Below the pieces are notes generated by a model. The model did not search any database. It was not told where the DNA came from and saw only the letters and a program-made list of their open reading frames with translations. 48,696 nucleotides of DNA from Candidatus Thiopontia autotrophica (GTDB lineage: Bacteria > Pseudomonadota > Gammaproteobacteria > GCF-002020875), in NCBI GenBank assembly GCA_014384675.1, contig JACNFK010000022.1, positions 1-48,696 on the forward strand, given 5' to 3'. The position numbers were made by a program, and so were the translations under genes. Shown here piece after piece: positions 19,099 to 28,149 of this stretch (position 1 is the first letter of the stretch; every line of letters begins with the position of its first letter).

Positions 19099-19668
19099 AT
19101 GATGTCGCATACCTCCAGCGCCGGACTATTTCTGCTACAGACAATATTTTCGCTTATTACCCTGGTTGCTCTATTGCGTTTTCTATTCCAGTTAATGCGT
19201 GTTGATTTCTATAATCAGATCTCACAAACAGTCTCGCGAATAAGTGATCCTCTACTGCGGCCACTACGCAGACTCATACCGGCCACCAGACGAATTGATG
19301 GCGCCTCCCTTACTCTGTTGCTCGCCATGCAGATGCTATCCATTGCAACACTTTATGGCATAGACATTAATCCACTAGGACTGCTTATGGTAGCAATGGC
19401 AGAGATTCTCTCGTTAACTGCCACTGTATTTACCTGGTCTATTATTGTTTTGGTAATCATGAGCTGGATCCAACCACAGACACGCCATCCAGCCATATCT
19501 CTTCTGCACCAGTTGACTGCCCCAATTATGCAACCTCTGCAGAGAGCCCTGCCGGCAACAGGAAGCGGGATTGATCTCTCCCCAATTCTGGCGCTGTTTG
19601 CAATCAAACTTGTCGAGTTCATGCTGGTTGCACCCCTAAGGGATCTTGCTGCAATCTTTATAAGGTAA
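19099..19668 (+). CDS. yggT: YggT family membrane protein
   Basis: This 189-residue inner-membrane protein contains two copies of the YggT unit, each with a long helix followed by a PLLRPLRRLIP-type amphipathic loop (about residues 50-62 and, as PIMQPLQRALP, 141-151). Function is not well established; proposed roles involve membrane stress or division. It directly follows proC, as in many Gammaproteobacteria. The expected upstream partner yggS is not in this window. Confidence 0.9.
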   Translation: MMSHTSSAGLFLLQTIFSLITLVALLRFLFQLMRVDFYNQISQTVSRISDPLLRPLRRLIPATRRIDGASLTLLLAMQMLSIATLYGIDINPLGLLMVAMAEILSLTATVFTWSIIVLVIMSWIQPQTRHPAISLLHQLTAPIMQPLQRALPATGSGIDLSPILALFAIKLVEFMLVAPLRDLAAIFIR

Positions 19669-19729
19669 TCAATACCCAGATATTCCAGCAGTGATTGCGC
19701 CAACCACAAAGTGTCATTAAACTCTTGCC

Positions 19730-20878
19730 ATGCCTGAGCATATTCCAGAAGACTCTGTTGGTCTTGTTACCCCACAAAAAATCAACTTCAGCCAGCCGCT
19801 GAAGCTGACAAGCGGACACACGCTGCCATCCTATGACCTGATCTACGAGACTTATGGCAAACTAAATACCGATAAAAGCAATGCGATCCTCATCTGTCAT
19901 GCGCTCTCTGGGAGCCACCATGCTGCCGGATATCACAGCATGGATGATCGCAAGCCGGGGTGGTGGGATGTGGCTATTGGTCCTGGCAAACCAATTGACA
20001 CCAACAGATTCTTTGTAATCTGCCCAAATAACCTTGGGGGGTGTGACGGATCAACAGGGCCAACTACCATCAACCCGGAGACTGGGCTCCCTTACGGACC
20101 AGATTTTCCAATCATCACTGTCGAGGATTGGGTGCATAGCCAGGCACGCCTGGCCGATGAACTTGATATTCACATATGGGCCGCCGTCATCGGTGCCAGC
20201 CTTGGAGGCATGCAGGTACTGCAGTGGAGCATTACCTTTCCAGATAGGATTAAACATGCTGTTGTCATAGCTGCATCTTCCAAACTGACGGCTCAGAATA
20301 TTGCCTTTAATGAAGTTGCGCGCCAGGCAATTCGTACAGATCCTGACTTTCATGGGGGGCGCTACCTTGAACATGAAACCATTCCAGAGAGAGGGTTGAG
20401 ACTGGCCAGAATGCTGGGACATATCACCTATCTATCTGATGAATCAATGGGGGCAAAATTTGGGCGTGAGTTACGTGAGGAGCAACTCAACTACGATTAT
20501 GGTGTTGAGTTCCAGGTAGAGAGCTATCTGCGTTATCAGGCTGACTCTTTTGTTGGGAAGTTTGACGCCAACACCTATCTACTAATGACCAAGGCACTGG
20601 ACTATTTTGACCCTGCACATACGCATGGCAATGACCTGCCCGAAGCACTCAACAAAGTCACTGCAAAATTCTGCGTTATATCGTTTACCAGTGACTGGAG
20701 GTTCTCACCAAAACGGTCACAGGAGTTGGTGCGCGCACTCCTGGATAATGACCTGAACGTCAGTTATGTGGAGATTACTGCGCACCAGGGACATGACGCT
20801 TTTCTTATGCCAATCCCTCACTATATTGATATCTTCCACACCTATATGAAACGAATTGATAGTGGTGACTTACCATGA
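19730..20878 (+). CDS. metX: Homoserine O-acyltransferase (MetX)
   Basis: The 382-residue alpha/beta hydrolase activates homoserine for methionine synthesis. [10 protein letters not shown] holds nucleophile Ser157; Asp322 in FTSDWRFSP and His355 in HQGHDAF complete the triad. [12 protein letters not shown] is the oxyanion region. Proteobacterial MetX proteins may use acetyl- or succinyl-CoA, so acyl specificity is open. The metX-metW pair overlaps by four bases, typical of lineages in which MetW stimulates MetX. The start ATG has no obvious ribosome-binding site. Confidence 0.95.
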   Translation: MPEHIPEDSVGLVTPQKINFSQPLKLTSGHTLPSYDLIYETYGKLNTDKSNAILICHALSGSHHAAGYHSMDDRKPGWWDVAIGPGKPIDTNRFFVICPNNLGGCDGSTGPTTINPETGLPYGPDFPIITVEDWVHSQARLADELDIHIWAAVIGASLGGMQVLQWSITFPDRIKHAVVIAASSKLTAQNIAFNEVARQAIRTDPDFHGGRYLEHETIPERGLRLARMLGHITYLSDESMGAKFGRELREEQLNYDYGVEFQVESYLRYQADSFVGKFDANTYLLMTKALDYFDPAHTHGNDLPEALNKVTAKFCVISFTSDWRFSPKRSQELVRALLDNDLNVSYVEITAHQGHDAFLMPIPHYIDIFHTYMKRIDSGDLP

Positions 20879-21492
20879 CCGCTCTACGTCCTGACCAGGA
20901 GATGATATGCAGATGGATTCATCCCAAGAGCAGGATTCTTGATCTCGGCTGTGGAGATGGTCTCCTCTTAAGGTATCTGATGGATCATCTCGATGTTGAG
21001 GGTTATGGCATGGAACTGGATGACAGCAAGATACTAAACAGTCTCGAGAATGGGGTAAATGTCATCCAGTCAGATCTGGATCACGGGCTGTCAGACTATT
21101 TTGATGATGACTCATTTGACTACGTGATAATGAGTCTGACCCTGCAGGCCATGAACTTTCCTGATCAGCTACTTGATGAGATGTTACGGGTTGGCAAACA
21201 GGGAATCATCACATTTCCAAATTTTGGCTACTGGAAAAACCGCCTGCAACTGATGTTTCATGGCAAGATGCCAGTAACCAAGGCGCTTCCCAACCGCTGG
21301 TACAACACCCCCAATATACATCTCTGTACTGTGTCTGATTTTGAAAAGCTTTGTGAGAAAAAGGGAATTCGAATCCTGCAGCGCTCAGTCATAGACAACA
21401 GGCATCGTGAGCGGATGCTCTCCAGGATCTCTCCAAACCTGCTGGGTGAGACTGCCATCTATCGATTTGAAAGATTGCCATACCACTCATAA
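20875..21492 (+). CDS. metW: Methionine biosynthesis protein MetW
   Basis: The 205-residue protein has a class I methyltransferase fold with [15 protein letters not shown] as motif I and [11 protein letters not shown] characteristic of MetW. It works with MetX in homoserine acylation, probably as an activating partner. Its ATG overlaps the metX stop (ATGA), indicating translational coupling. Confidence 0.95.
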   Translation: MTALRPDQEMICRWIHPKSRILDLGCGDGLLLRYLMDHLDVEGYGMELDDSKILNSLENGVNVIQSDLDHGLSDYFDDDSFDYVIMSLTLQAMNFPDQLLDEMLRVGKQGIITFPNFGYWKNRLQLMFHGKMPVTKALPNRWYNTPNIHLCTVSDFEKLCEKKGIRILQRSVIDNRHRERMLSRISPNLLGETAIYRFERLPYHS

Positions 21493-21522
21493 CAGAAAGC
21501 AGAAAATCATGCGTAATCTCTC

Positions 21523-21551
21523 TTGATATTCCTCAATAATTGATACACTAT
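21523..21551 (+). promoter_or_regulatory. Candidate promoter of the DUF4426 gene
   Basis: TTGATA (21523-21528) and CACTAT (21546-21551) are separated by 17 bp in the 114-bp gap after metW. A good ribosome-binding site AAGGAGA lies just before the ATG at 21607. Confidence 0.45.
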
Positions 21552-21606
21552 TAGCAGGGTCAAATAATAAGAACAGCTGTAAACAGACGCGCAAGGAGAA
21601 GATAAA

Positions 21607-22086
21607 ATGAGATTAAGATTTACCCTGTTAGCCCTTATATTCGGACTACTGGCTTCACTTCAGGCAAATGCGGAGCAGTCCGTCTCCTTCGGTGACTATA
21701 CTGTCCACTACAACGCCTTCCGTTCAGACTCCATACCAGCGGAGGTTGCACATCGCCATGGGATTGTGCGCAGTAGCCATAGGGCAGTAATAAACATAAC
21801 CGTCATGAAAAAACAGGAAGATAGCTCAGCCATTCCGGTATCTGCACGGGTCTGGGGCTCTACTACCAACCTCAACAACCAACTAAGCACTCTTCATTTC
21901 TTTCCTGTAAGTGAAAAAGATACTGTCTACTATCTTGATCAGTTCCGGATCGACAACAATGAGACCCTGAAATTCAAGATTCATGTCGATCCAAGCCAGT
22001 TCAGAACCGGGGTGAGTAATGTGGGTCACGAGAATGGGGGCACTGTAAAAACCATAGAGTTCTCTCAGACCTTCTATACCGGATAA
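21607..22086 (+). CDS. DUF4426 secreted protein
   Basis: The 159-residue protein begins with a clear signal peptide (RLRFTLLALIFGLLASLQANA, cleavage after ANA at about residue 22). The mature part is mostly beta-rich, with EQSVSFGDYTVHYNAF, then DTVYYLDQFRIDNNETLKFKI and a TIEFSQTFYTG end, matching the DUF4426 family found beside metX-metW in pseudomonads. A periplasmic location is likely; function is unknown. The gene has its own likely promoter and is followed by two hairpins. Confidence 0.85.
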   Translation: MRLRFTLLALIFGLLASLQANAEQSVSFGDYTVHYNAFRSDSIPAEVAHRHGIVRSSHRAVINITVMKKQEDSSAIPVSARVWGSTTNLNNQLSTLHFFPVSEKDTVYYLDQFRIDNNETLKFKIHVDPSQFRTGVSNVGHENGGTVKTIEFSQTFYTG

Positions 22087-22100
22087 CTGACACATGTATA

Positions 22101-22128
22101 AATCCTTGCGAACGTAATCGCAAGGATT
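22101..22128. repeat. Hairpin repeat TTGCGA-n6-TCGCAA, copy 1
   Basis: The 11-bp arms AATCCTTGCGA and TCGCAAGGATT are perfect complements around a 6-nt ACGTAA loop. The same core with an AAGTAA loop recurs at 33309-33342, also just past a stop codon. There is no T-run after this hairpin, so it is not an intrinsic terminator by itself. Confidence 0.75.
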
Positions 22129-22138
22129 CATGACCAGC

Positions 22139-22169
22139 AAAAAGGCTACCCGGATGGATAGCCTTTTTT
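22139..22169. terminator. Bidirectional intrinsic terminator between DUF4426 and the aldolase/SDR gene
   Basis: An AAAAAGGCTA arm pairs with TAGCCTTTTT across a GC-containing loop region, giving A- and T-tracts on either side. It lies between two convergent genes and could terminate both. Confidence 0.8.
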
Positions 22170-22195
22170 ATGTGGCAAGATTACTGAATAACTCT

Positions 22196-24205
22196 CTAAA
22201 TCACTCTCTCGTTACCCCCATCGACAGGAAGCTGTGCTGCAGTAGTTTTTGCAAAGAGTGGGCCACACATCTCCGCCGTCAACTCGGCAACATCATGGCT
22301 AGTTACCTCAACACCCAATACATTGCGTGTCTTGTATTGCTCAATAGTCATTCCGTAATGGTTCGCACGACTCTGCAATACATCATCTGTCCAGATTCCA
22401 GTATCAAATACTGCATCAGGATGAAGTGCATTTATACGTATTCCATCTACTCCCCACTCCAGTGCAGCAATCCTCATCAACTGAACAAGTGCCGCCTTTG
22501 ATGCTGAGTAGGAGGCAGCCCCGGCCCCAGGGGCAGGGACATTTTTCGACCCCATAACCACCACGCGTCCACCATTTGGGGCCCTTTTCAGCAGTGGATA
22601 ACAAGATCTCAACAGTGCCAGATTACTATCCAGATTAATTCGCATAACCTGTTGCCAGCTATCACTGTCGAGCTCTGCAATGCGGGTTCCCCCAGGAAAC
22701 ATACCGGCATTCAGTACCACCATATCGATGCCGCCGAAATATCTTACCCCCTGTTCCAGCGCCCTATTTTGCGCATCTTCATCTGCAAGGTCACAGCAGA
22801 TGCCAAGAAATGCCGGTGATGAATTTTGCCCTACAATCTCCCGATTGATATCCAGACCAATAACCGCTGCCCCACGTGCAAGAAATGACTCTATACACGC
22901 CTTGCCAATACCTGATGCTGCACCGGTCACCATGACAACCTCTCCCTGGAACATCGGTGCTGCCCCGCCTTTTCTCAGTTTTGCCTGCTCAAGATCCCAG
23001 TACTCCAGATCAAAAATATCAGCTGCAGGAAGAGCACGCCATCCACCAAGTTTCTCTGCGCGCTGGATGCATACCATAGTATGTTCGTATAGATCAGAGA
23101 CAATATTTGCCTCCTGCATACTCTTGCCAACCACACACAGTCCCAACTGCTTATCCAGCACTACCCGTGGCGCAGGATCCAGCATAGTCTTATCCTCACT
23201 GGCATTTGGTGCATGACTATTAAAGTATTCACGGTACTGACTGACATATCCACCAACAGATCTCCCGACCATTGGAACCATCTTGGTACGCAATACATGG
23301 TCTGGAGTAACTGGCCCTCTGGTGGAGATATCTTCAACATCGGAACGGTGGCAGAAATCAAACCCTCTGGCACTTTCCGTCATCTGCACCACCATTGGGT
23401 GACCAGCCGCAGATGATATATCTGCTCTAAGATCTGCCACATCAACTCTTACATCAGCCTCGACCTCTGTTGAGCTCTTCTTCTCAACTACCCATGCATC
23501 GTCCTGCTGCAGATTTTTCTCAGCCATCGAAACCAGCTCTATCATCCGCTCATATGACTCCTCTGCAGAGTCGCTAAAAGTAAATACTCCATGGTTCAAC
23601 AGAACCATTCCTACCGTCTTCTCTGTTGCCTCTTGGACAAATGCCTCCCCAACCTGGCGTGCCAGATCAAAACCTGGCATCACATAGGGGACAACAATTA
23701 CCCGCTCACCATATAGCTGCCGCACCCTCTCTTCCCCACCAACACTATTGGTCAGGGTTACAACCGCATCTGCATGGGTGTGGTCAACAAAACGAAACGG
23801 CAGAACTGCATGAAGAATAGTCTCAACCGATGGTGATGGTGCTCCAGCAAGAGTCATCTGGGTCTTGAGCTCATTTACCATCTCTGGATCACTTAGAGAG
23901 CCCAGTTTTGCCAGCTTCTTCATCGGCTCCAATCTAACTGGGGCAAACCCCTTGGCCTCAATGGTGGCCAGATCCCAACCACTGCCCTTCACATAGAGAA
24001 TCTCCTCATCCTCACCAACCAGGTTAATCTCCGTCACCTTGACCGATGTATTTCCTCCTCCATGCAACACTAGCGTGGAGTCACGCCCCAACAGTCTTGA
24101 ACTATATACCCGAAGATCCAGATCACTTTTGCACTCTGAGGCATCCTCACTATTCCAGAGAGACTTAATCTCTCTCTCTGCCTCATACACTAATTGCTCT
24201 TCCAT
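22196..24205 (-). CDS. Bifunctional class II aldolase / short-chain dehydrogenase
   Basis: The 669-residue protein fuses two enzymes. The N-terminal half is a class II aldolase/adducin domain, with GGNTSVK near residue 46 and the metal-binding FVDHTHADAVVTLTN. The C-terminal part (from about 425) is a short-chain dehydrogenase with VTGAASGIGKACIESFL as the NAD(P) motif and YSASKAAL as the catalytic Tyr-Lys pair. This architecture is known in RhaD/RhaE-type enzymes of sugar-phosphate breakdown, where the aldehyde from the aldolase is oxidised. The sugar is not identifiable and no other rhamnose genes are present. It lies 14 bp downstream of ampG. Confidence 0.88.
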   Translation of the reverse strand: MEEQLVYEAEREIKSLWNSEDASECKSDLDLRVYSSRLLGRDSTLVLHGGGNTSVKVTEINLVGEDEEILYVKGSGWDLATIEAKGFAPVRLEPMKKLAKLGSLSDPEMVNELKTQMTLAGAPSPSVETILHAVLPFRFVDHTHADAVVTLTNSVGGEERVRQLYGERVIVVPYVMPGFDLARQVGEAFVQEATEKTVGMVLLNHGVFTFSDSAEESYERMIELVSMAEKNLQQDDAWVVEKKSSTEVEADVRVDVADLRADISSAAGHPMVVQMTESARGFDFCHRSDVEDISTRGPVTPDHVLRTKMVPMVGRSVGGYVSQYREYFNSHAPNASEDKTMLDPAPRVVLDKQLGLCVVGKSMQEANIVSDLYEHTMVCIQRAEKLGGWRALPAADIFDLEYWDLEQAKLRKGGAAPMFQGEVVMVTGAASGIGKACIESFLARGAAVIGLDINREIVGQNSSPAFLGICCDLADEDAQNRALEQGVRYFGGIDMVVLNAGMFPGGTRIAELDSDSWQQVMRINLDSNLALLRSCYPLLKRAPNGGRVVVMGSKNVPAPGAGAASYSASKAALVQLMRIAALEWGVDGIRINALHPDAVFDTGIWTDDVLQSRANHYGMTIEQYKTRNVLGVEVTSHDVAELTAEMCGPLFAKTTAAQLPVDGGNERVI

Positions 24206-24219
24206 CTATATCTATTTCC

Positions 24220-25602
24220 TTATGTATTGCCTGTCACGTTTGATCTGAGATGATGACCGATTCTCCACAGTAATAATAGTGCCGGCACTACCATTAATGA
24301 GGTCAGGATAAAAAATGTGACCCAGTCGCCATCCAGTCCATCTACCACCACTCCACTGAAAGAGGCAACAGTTGTTCTGCCAAGATTCCCCAGTGAGGCC
24401 ATCAGTGCATACTGGGTTGCGGTATATGCCCTGCTGGTAAGATATGAGATAAAAGTAACAAAGGTTACCGTTGCGAAGGCGGAGGTGAAGTTATCAAGAA
24501 CTACCGCTATGGCAAAAATTGTGGTGTCCGGACCAGAGAGTGCCAGCCACGAAAAGAGAAGATTGGTAGATGCCATTGCAATGCCGCCAATCATCAACCC
24601 ACGGACAATTCCAAAACGGGCATTAAAGAGCCCTGCAACCAGAGAAAATATTATGGTCACCCACCACCCAACCAGTTTTGAGTAGGTGGCAATATCGCTA
24701 TTGCTAAACCCTATCTCTTTATAAAAGACAATCGACATCCTCCCCAGAAATGCCTCTCCCAGCTTAAAGAGAAAGATAAAAGCCAACAGAGAAAATGCCA
24801 GCTTCCAGCCGTTCCGGCGGAAGAATTCGGCAAATGGCTCCATCACTGTGACTGCCCACCATGTCATCCAGTGACGACTCTGTCGAGAACCGATATGGTG
24901 CTCCTGTAGCTCCTCCTCATAATGGATCTCTGAATCATGTTGTACCTGATCTCTTCTGCTCTCTGGTTCACGTATCCCCCAGACCATCCAGGATAGTAGC
25001 GCCATCATAACTGCCAAAACCACGTACACCTCTGACCACTCCATCCCTGGAATATCTGACAGATAGAGCGCAACTGCCCCAGGGACACTAAATCCAGTCC
25101 ACCATCCGCTTGTAGTAATGGCTGCCGCATACGGTATTCGACTGGTCTCATCACTACCTATAATCTCTATTCGGTAGGCATCTACTGCTATATCCTGAGT
25201 TGCCGAGGCCACTGCAATCAATAGTGCCAACAGGCTGGTCCATACCAGGCTCACCTCTGGCTCAGTCAACCCTATCGCAACCGCAGCCAGTGCAATAATC
25301 CACTGCATCACCACAATCCATGACCTGCGTTGCCCCAATCTCCTCCCCAATATTGGTACCCGCAGACGATCAAGCAGAGGGGCCCAGAGAAAATTGAGCG
25401 CATAGACTACAAAGACTGAACCGAAAAAGCCTATCGCTGTACGGGTAAGGGCAGCCTCTTGCAACCATGCAGTCATTGCAGAACCGATCAGTACCCATGG
25501 GAATCCACTGGAAAATCCAAGCAAAAATATCCAGAGCAGCCGTCTATCTCTGAACATGGAGAGAGCTTGGCCAATAGTTTCTGGGGGTCGCGTTAGATTC
25601 AA
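24220..25602 (-). CDS. ampG: AmpG-family muropeptide permease (MFS)
   Basis: This 460-residue major facilitator protein has about 12-14 membrane segments. The start RDRRLLWIFLLGFSSGFPWVLIG, then LNFLWAPLLDRLRVPILGRRLGQRR and the ASATQDIAVDAYR block, are characteristic of AmpG, which imports anhydro-muropeptides for cell-wall recycling. It lies upstream of the aldolase/SDR gene on the same strand and is divergent from pyrE. Some members of this subgroup transport other solutes. Confidence 0.9.
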   Translation of the reverse strand: MNLTRPPETIGQALSMFRDRRLLWIFLLGFSSGFPWVLIGSAMTAWLQEAALTRTAIGFFGSVFVVYALNFLWAPLLDRLRVPILGRRLGQRRSWIVVMQWIIALAAVAIGLTEPEVSLVWTSLLALLIAVASATQDIAVDAYRIEIIGSDETSRIPYAAAITTSGWWTGFSVPGAVALYLSDIPGMEWSEVYVVLAVMMALLSWMVWGIREPESRRDQVQHDSEIHYEEELQEHHIGSRQSRHWMTWWAVTVMEPFAEFFRRNGWKLAFSLLAFIFLFKLGEAFLGRMSIVFYKEIGFSNSDIATYSKLVGWWVTIIFSLVAGLFNARFGIVRGLMIGGIAMASTNLLFSWLALSGPDTTIFAIAVVLDNFTSAFATVTFVTFISYLTSRAYTATQYALMASLGNLGRTTVASFSGVVVDGLDGDWVTFFILTSLMVVPALLLLWRIGHHLRSNVTGNT

Positions 25603-25642
25603 GAGAGTTTATCTACTAAAGGTATCTGAGTGGCGCTGAGTA

Positions 25643-25648
25643 TATAAT
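25643..25648 (+). promoter_or_regulatory. Candidate -10 element of pyrE
   Basis: TATAAT at 25643-25648 has no good -35. If used, transcription would start near 25655, past an in-frame upstream ATG at 25647, supporting the pyrE start at 25692. An 8-bp inverted repeat GTATCTGA / TCAGATAC brackets the region and is followed by a short T-tract. Confidence 0.35.
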
Positions 25649-25691
25649 GGCTCCATCAGATACGCTATTTTTTAAGGGGTCACTGGGTACC

Positions 25692-26333
25692 ATGCAAAGT
25701 TATAAAAAGGATTTCCTCGATTTTGCCATTGCGGCAGATGTTCTACGTTTTGGAGAGTTTACTCTCAAGTCAGGAAGGGTTAGCCCGTACTTCTTTAATG
25801 CCGGTCTCTTCAATACTGGAACTCACCTTGCACGTCTTGGAAAATATTATGCACAAGCAATTGTGGATAGCGGCATTGAATTTGATCTGCTCTATGGACC
25901 TGCCTACAAAGGGATCCCTCTGGCTGCAGTAACCGCTGTATATCTAACAGAGGATCATGGTCGTGACATCCCGTTTGCCTTTAACCGCAAAGAGGCCAAG
26001 GACCATGGTGAGGGTGGGATGATTGTTGGTGCACCATTGGAGGGACGCATCCTGGTAATCGATGACGTAATATCTGCAGGCACCTCGGTACGTGAATCTG
26101 TCGATATCATTCAGGCAAATGGGGCCAAATTCGCCGGCGTTGTAATCTCGCTGGATCGACAGGAGCGTGGGCAGGGAGAGATGTCTGCCATTCAGGAGGT
26201 TGAATCTCAATACGGGGTCAGTGTTGCCAGTATTGTAACCCTGACTGACCTGGTCACATACCTGCAGGATAGAGAGGATATGGCTGAATCTCTGGATAGA
26301 GTAAAAAAGTACCGTGAACAGTATGGTGCCTGA
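25692..26333 (+). CDS. pyrE: Orotate phosphoribosyltransferase
   Basis: The enzyme converts orotate and PRPP to orotidine monophosphate. Taking the ATG at 25692 gives 213 residues, beginning [12 protein letters not shown], which aligns with the E. coli start; an in-frame ATG 45 bases upstream would add an unconserved extension. [19 protein letters not shown] binds orotate, [13 protein letters not shown] is the flexible catalytic loop, and [17 protein letters not shown] is the PRPP motif. A strong terminator follows. Confidence 0.97.
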   Translation: MQSYKKDFLDFAIAADVLRFGEFTLKSGRVSPYFFNAGLFNTGTHLARLGKYYAQAIVDSGIEFDLLYGPAYKGIPLAAVTAVYLTEDHGRDIPFAFNRKEAKDHGEGGMIVGAPLEGRILVIDDVISAGTSVRESVDIIQANGAKFAGVVISLDRQERGQGEMSAIQEVESQYGVSVASIVTLTDLVTYLQDREDMAESLDRVKKYREQYGA

Positions 26334-26361
26334 GTAATCTCCACACAGAAAGAGTCAACAC

Positions 26362-26403
26362 AAAAAACCGAAGCCGGTTATAGAGTCCGGCTTCGGTTTT
26401 TTT
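26362..26403 (+). terminator. Intrinsic terminator after pyrE
   Basis: AAAACCGAAGCCGG and CCGGCTTCGGTTTT pair around a 9-nt loop and end in a run of T residues. The A-tract on the other side could also terminate the opposing transcript. Confidence 0.93.
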
Positions 26404-26429
26404 GTTATATCTTCTGGTATTCTAGCCAA

Positions 26430-26558
26430 CTACTTTTTACTGAATACCCCACCAAATACAGTCTTGCAGGTGTTTCTTGAGTAGGTGCGACAGTGCAATG
26501 CAAACACCCCCATCACTGCAATCACGCTAAAAATCACAAATATTACTGTTCCATTCAT
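26430..26558 (-). CDS. Small 42-residue membrane peptide, unknown
   Basis: An ATG at 26558 opens a 42-codon frame with AAGGAAA upstream as a plausible ribosome-binding site. The product begins MNGTVIFVIFSVIAVMGVF, a single hydrophobic helix, then a basic, Cys-containing tail (HCRTYSRNTCKTVFGGVF) ending SKK. It lies 13 bp downstream of the stop of the mlaC-like gene, on the same strand, and ends before the pyrE terminator. I do not recognise the family. Short length makes chance occurrence possible, but the ribosome-binding site, membrane helix and operon position favour a real gene. Confidence 0.5.
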   Translation of the reverse strand: MNGTVIFVIFSVIAVMGVFALHCRTYSRNTCKTVFGGVFSKK

Positions 26559-26571
26559 AAGTTACTTTTCC

Positions 26572-27243
26572 TTATCCGTCAGTTGTCTTTAATAGGGCAT
26601 CAATTCCATAGCGCTGAGCAATCATCGCCAACTGTTTTCTGTAGTACATCACAGCGCTGTTGTTGTTTGCCGAGACGTCATATATTTTCCATCCTTTTTT
26701 GGTTGGATGAAAACGAAAGGTTATCTTTACCGGAAAACCTCGTGGATGAGTTATCCGTGCCGCAACACTCACCTCCTTACCAAAACGAGAACGTTTTGCC
26801 GGATAGAAGGTCACGCGATGATTTGTATATGCATAGGTCGCGATCTGTTGCCCAAGAGCTGTCATAAACATCTCTTTAAGTTTGTTGGAGAGTTTTTTGA
26901 CCTGCTCATCACTCAGATCCTTGGACATCTTGCCAGTAGCCAGCCTGGTCATGTGTTCAAAATCAAAGTATGGGCCCAACTCCTTGTTGACAAAGTCTAA
27001 TACATTGGAGAGATCTGTACTCCCAGTTCTACGCAGGTAAGAGAATGTCTGCTCCACTCCCTGCCGCAGCATTTGATCTGGTGTTGCCTTACGGATTGGC
27101 TGATAACGGCGCATTGGAACCGGTGCCTTGTATGGAGAACGGTATCCATAACGGTTGTAATAATCACCTGCCTCAGCTGCCGGTATCACCATCACTGCGC
27201 CCAGGATCATCATCCACACTCTTTGAATCAATCTCTGTTTCAT
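26572..27243 (-). CDS. MlaC/Ttg2D-family periplasmic protein (second copy)
   Basis: The 223-residue protein has a signal peptide (cleavage after AEA, about residue 25), a Tyr/Arg/Pro-rich mature N-terminus, and an MlaC (Tol_Tol_Ttg2) domain: YFDFEHMTRLATGK, the LSNKLKEMFMTALGQQIATY stretch, then a beta-rich part and WKIYDVSANNNSAVMYYRKQ. MlaC proteins carry phospholipid between membranes. The cluster-encoded MlaC is at 44870-45523, so this is a diverged paralog. It may serve another MCE system or ABC exporter. It lies downstream of nrdJb with a structured 158-bp gap between. Confidence 0.8.
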   Translation of the reverse strand: MKQRLIQRVWMMILGAVMVIPAAEAGDYYNRYGYRSPYKAPVPMRRYQPIRKATPDQMLRQGVEQTFSYLRRTGSTDLSNVLDFVNKELGPYFDFEHMTRLATGKMSKDLSDEQVKKLSNKLKEMFMTALGQQIATYAYTNHRVTFYPAKRSRFGKEVSVAARITHPRGFPVKITFRFHPTKKGWKIYDVSANNNSAVMYYRKQLAMIAQRYGIDALLKTTDG

Positions 27244-27304
27244 CTAACTTCCTTCGCCTTTGCTTTCCTTGCCTGCTGGTAAAATTCCCCTCAACTTAAA
27301 AAAT

Positions 27305-27375
27305 ACCCAGTCTGAAAATCCATTTTCAATCAAGCCACCCGTTGGCAACTTGAGCTCCATGCGGAGCGACTGGGT
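27305..27375 (-). ncRNA. Cloverleaf-forming intergenic element after nrdJb
   Basis: A closing stem ACCCAGTC / GACTGGGT (27305-27312 with 27368-27375) encloses three hairpins placed end to end: TGAAAAT/ATTTTCA (27313-27328), TCAAGCCA with TGGC-TTGA (27330-27353) and GCTCC/GGAGC (27354-27367). Only one base between stems is unpaired. On the minus strand it is followed by a T-tract (TATTTTTT), so it could act as an elaborate terminator for nrdJa-nrdJb, or be a structured RNA. It lacks tRNA hallmarks. Confidence 0.5.
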
Positions 27376-27401
27376 AAGTGGAGGAAAACTACATAATCAA
27401 A

Positions 27402-28127
27402 TTATCCACACTTGCTCTCACCACAATTTAGACAGGTCATGCACCCATCCATCTTAATCACTGCCTTGGTGCTGCATTTAGCACAGAGCTGAGCACCAGC
27501 AGGAAAACTGGTTGAAGCGGAGTCAGGCTCTGCTGTAGCTACCGGCTCACTCTTTCCCTGATTTTCAAACTCTGCCCGCTTCTTTGCCAGGAACTCTTTC
27601 TGGTGATCCTCCATGCAGTCACCACCAATCATCCCGATAAACTTTAGATGGCACTCGATACAGTCACCAATCTCAGCCACCAAAGATGGCATATACTTGC
27701 CGCCTTTCTTGAAATATCCACCACGTGGATCGAAGACTGACCGTAGCTCTTCCACCAGGAAGGTAACATCACCACCCTTGCGAAATACTGCAGAGATAAT
27801 TCTGGTCAGCGCCACGATCCACTGGAAGTGATCCATGTTCTTGGAGTTGATGAAGATCTCAAATGGGCGGCGCTGCTCATGGTCTGTGCCTTCATTAAGA
27901 ATCATATCGTTCACAGTCACGTAAAGTGCATGCTCTGAGAGCGGAGTCTTAATCTTGTAGGTTGAACCCACCAGCTGCTCGGGACGCTCCAGCTTTTCAT
28001 GCATCTGGATCACATTGCCCTTGTCTTCAACGGTCTCTGTTATCGCCTCACCCGCAGACCCCCCTACTGAAAGGTCTTCGTCAACCACCTGGTATCCTAC
28101 AATTTTAGTTTCAATCTTTACTGTCAT
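27402..28127 (-). CDS. nrdJb: Class II ribonucleotide reductase, NrdJb subunit
   Basis: The 241-residue protein corresponds to the separately encoded C-terminal part of adenosylcobalamin-dependent ribonucleotide reductase. The core has PFEIFINSKNMDHFQWIVALTRIISAVFRKGGD and GDCIECHLKFIG (Cys137, Cys140). The tail carries six cysteines (215, 218, 229, 232, 235, 240) in CAKC, CMTC, NCG and KCG, probably a zinc site and the thiols that re-reduce the active site. It lies 22 bp after nrdJa. A DnaA-box-like TTATCCACA overlaps its stop (27402-27410). Confidence 0.88.
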   Translation of the reverse strand: MTVKIETKIVGYQVVDEDLSVGGSAGEAITETVEDKGNVIQMHEKLERPEQLVGSTYKIKTPLSEHALYVTVNDMILNEGTDHEQRRPFEIFINSKNMDHFQWIVALTRIISAVFRKGGDVTFLVEELRSVFDPRGGYFKKGGKYMPSLVAEIGDCIECHLKFIGMIGGDCMEDHQKEFLAKKRAEFENQGKSEPVATAEPDSASTSFPAGAQLCAKCSTKAVIKMDGCMTCLNCGESKCG

Positions 28128-28149
28128 TTTATTATCCCTCGGAAAGTTA

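Noticed and set aside
25647-25691. Upstream ATG start for pyrE
   Set aside because: The extra 15 residues have no counterpart in PyrE, and the TATAAT at 25643 overlaps this codon.
27305-27375. tRNA or tRNA-like gene
   Set aside because: The cloverleaf has no GTTCRA T-loop, no 7-nt anticodon loop and no CCA-like 3' end; stem lengths do not fit.
27305-27375. Integron attC site
   Set aside because: The ends lack the RYYYAAC/GTTRRRY core pair.
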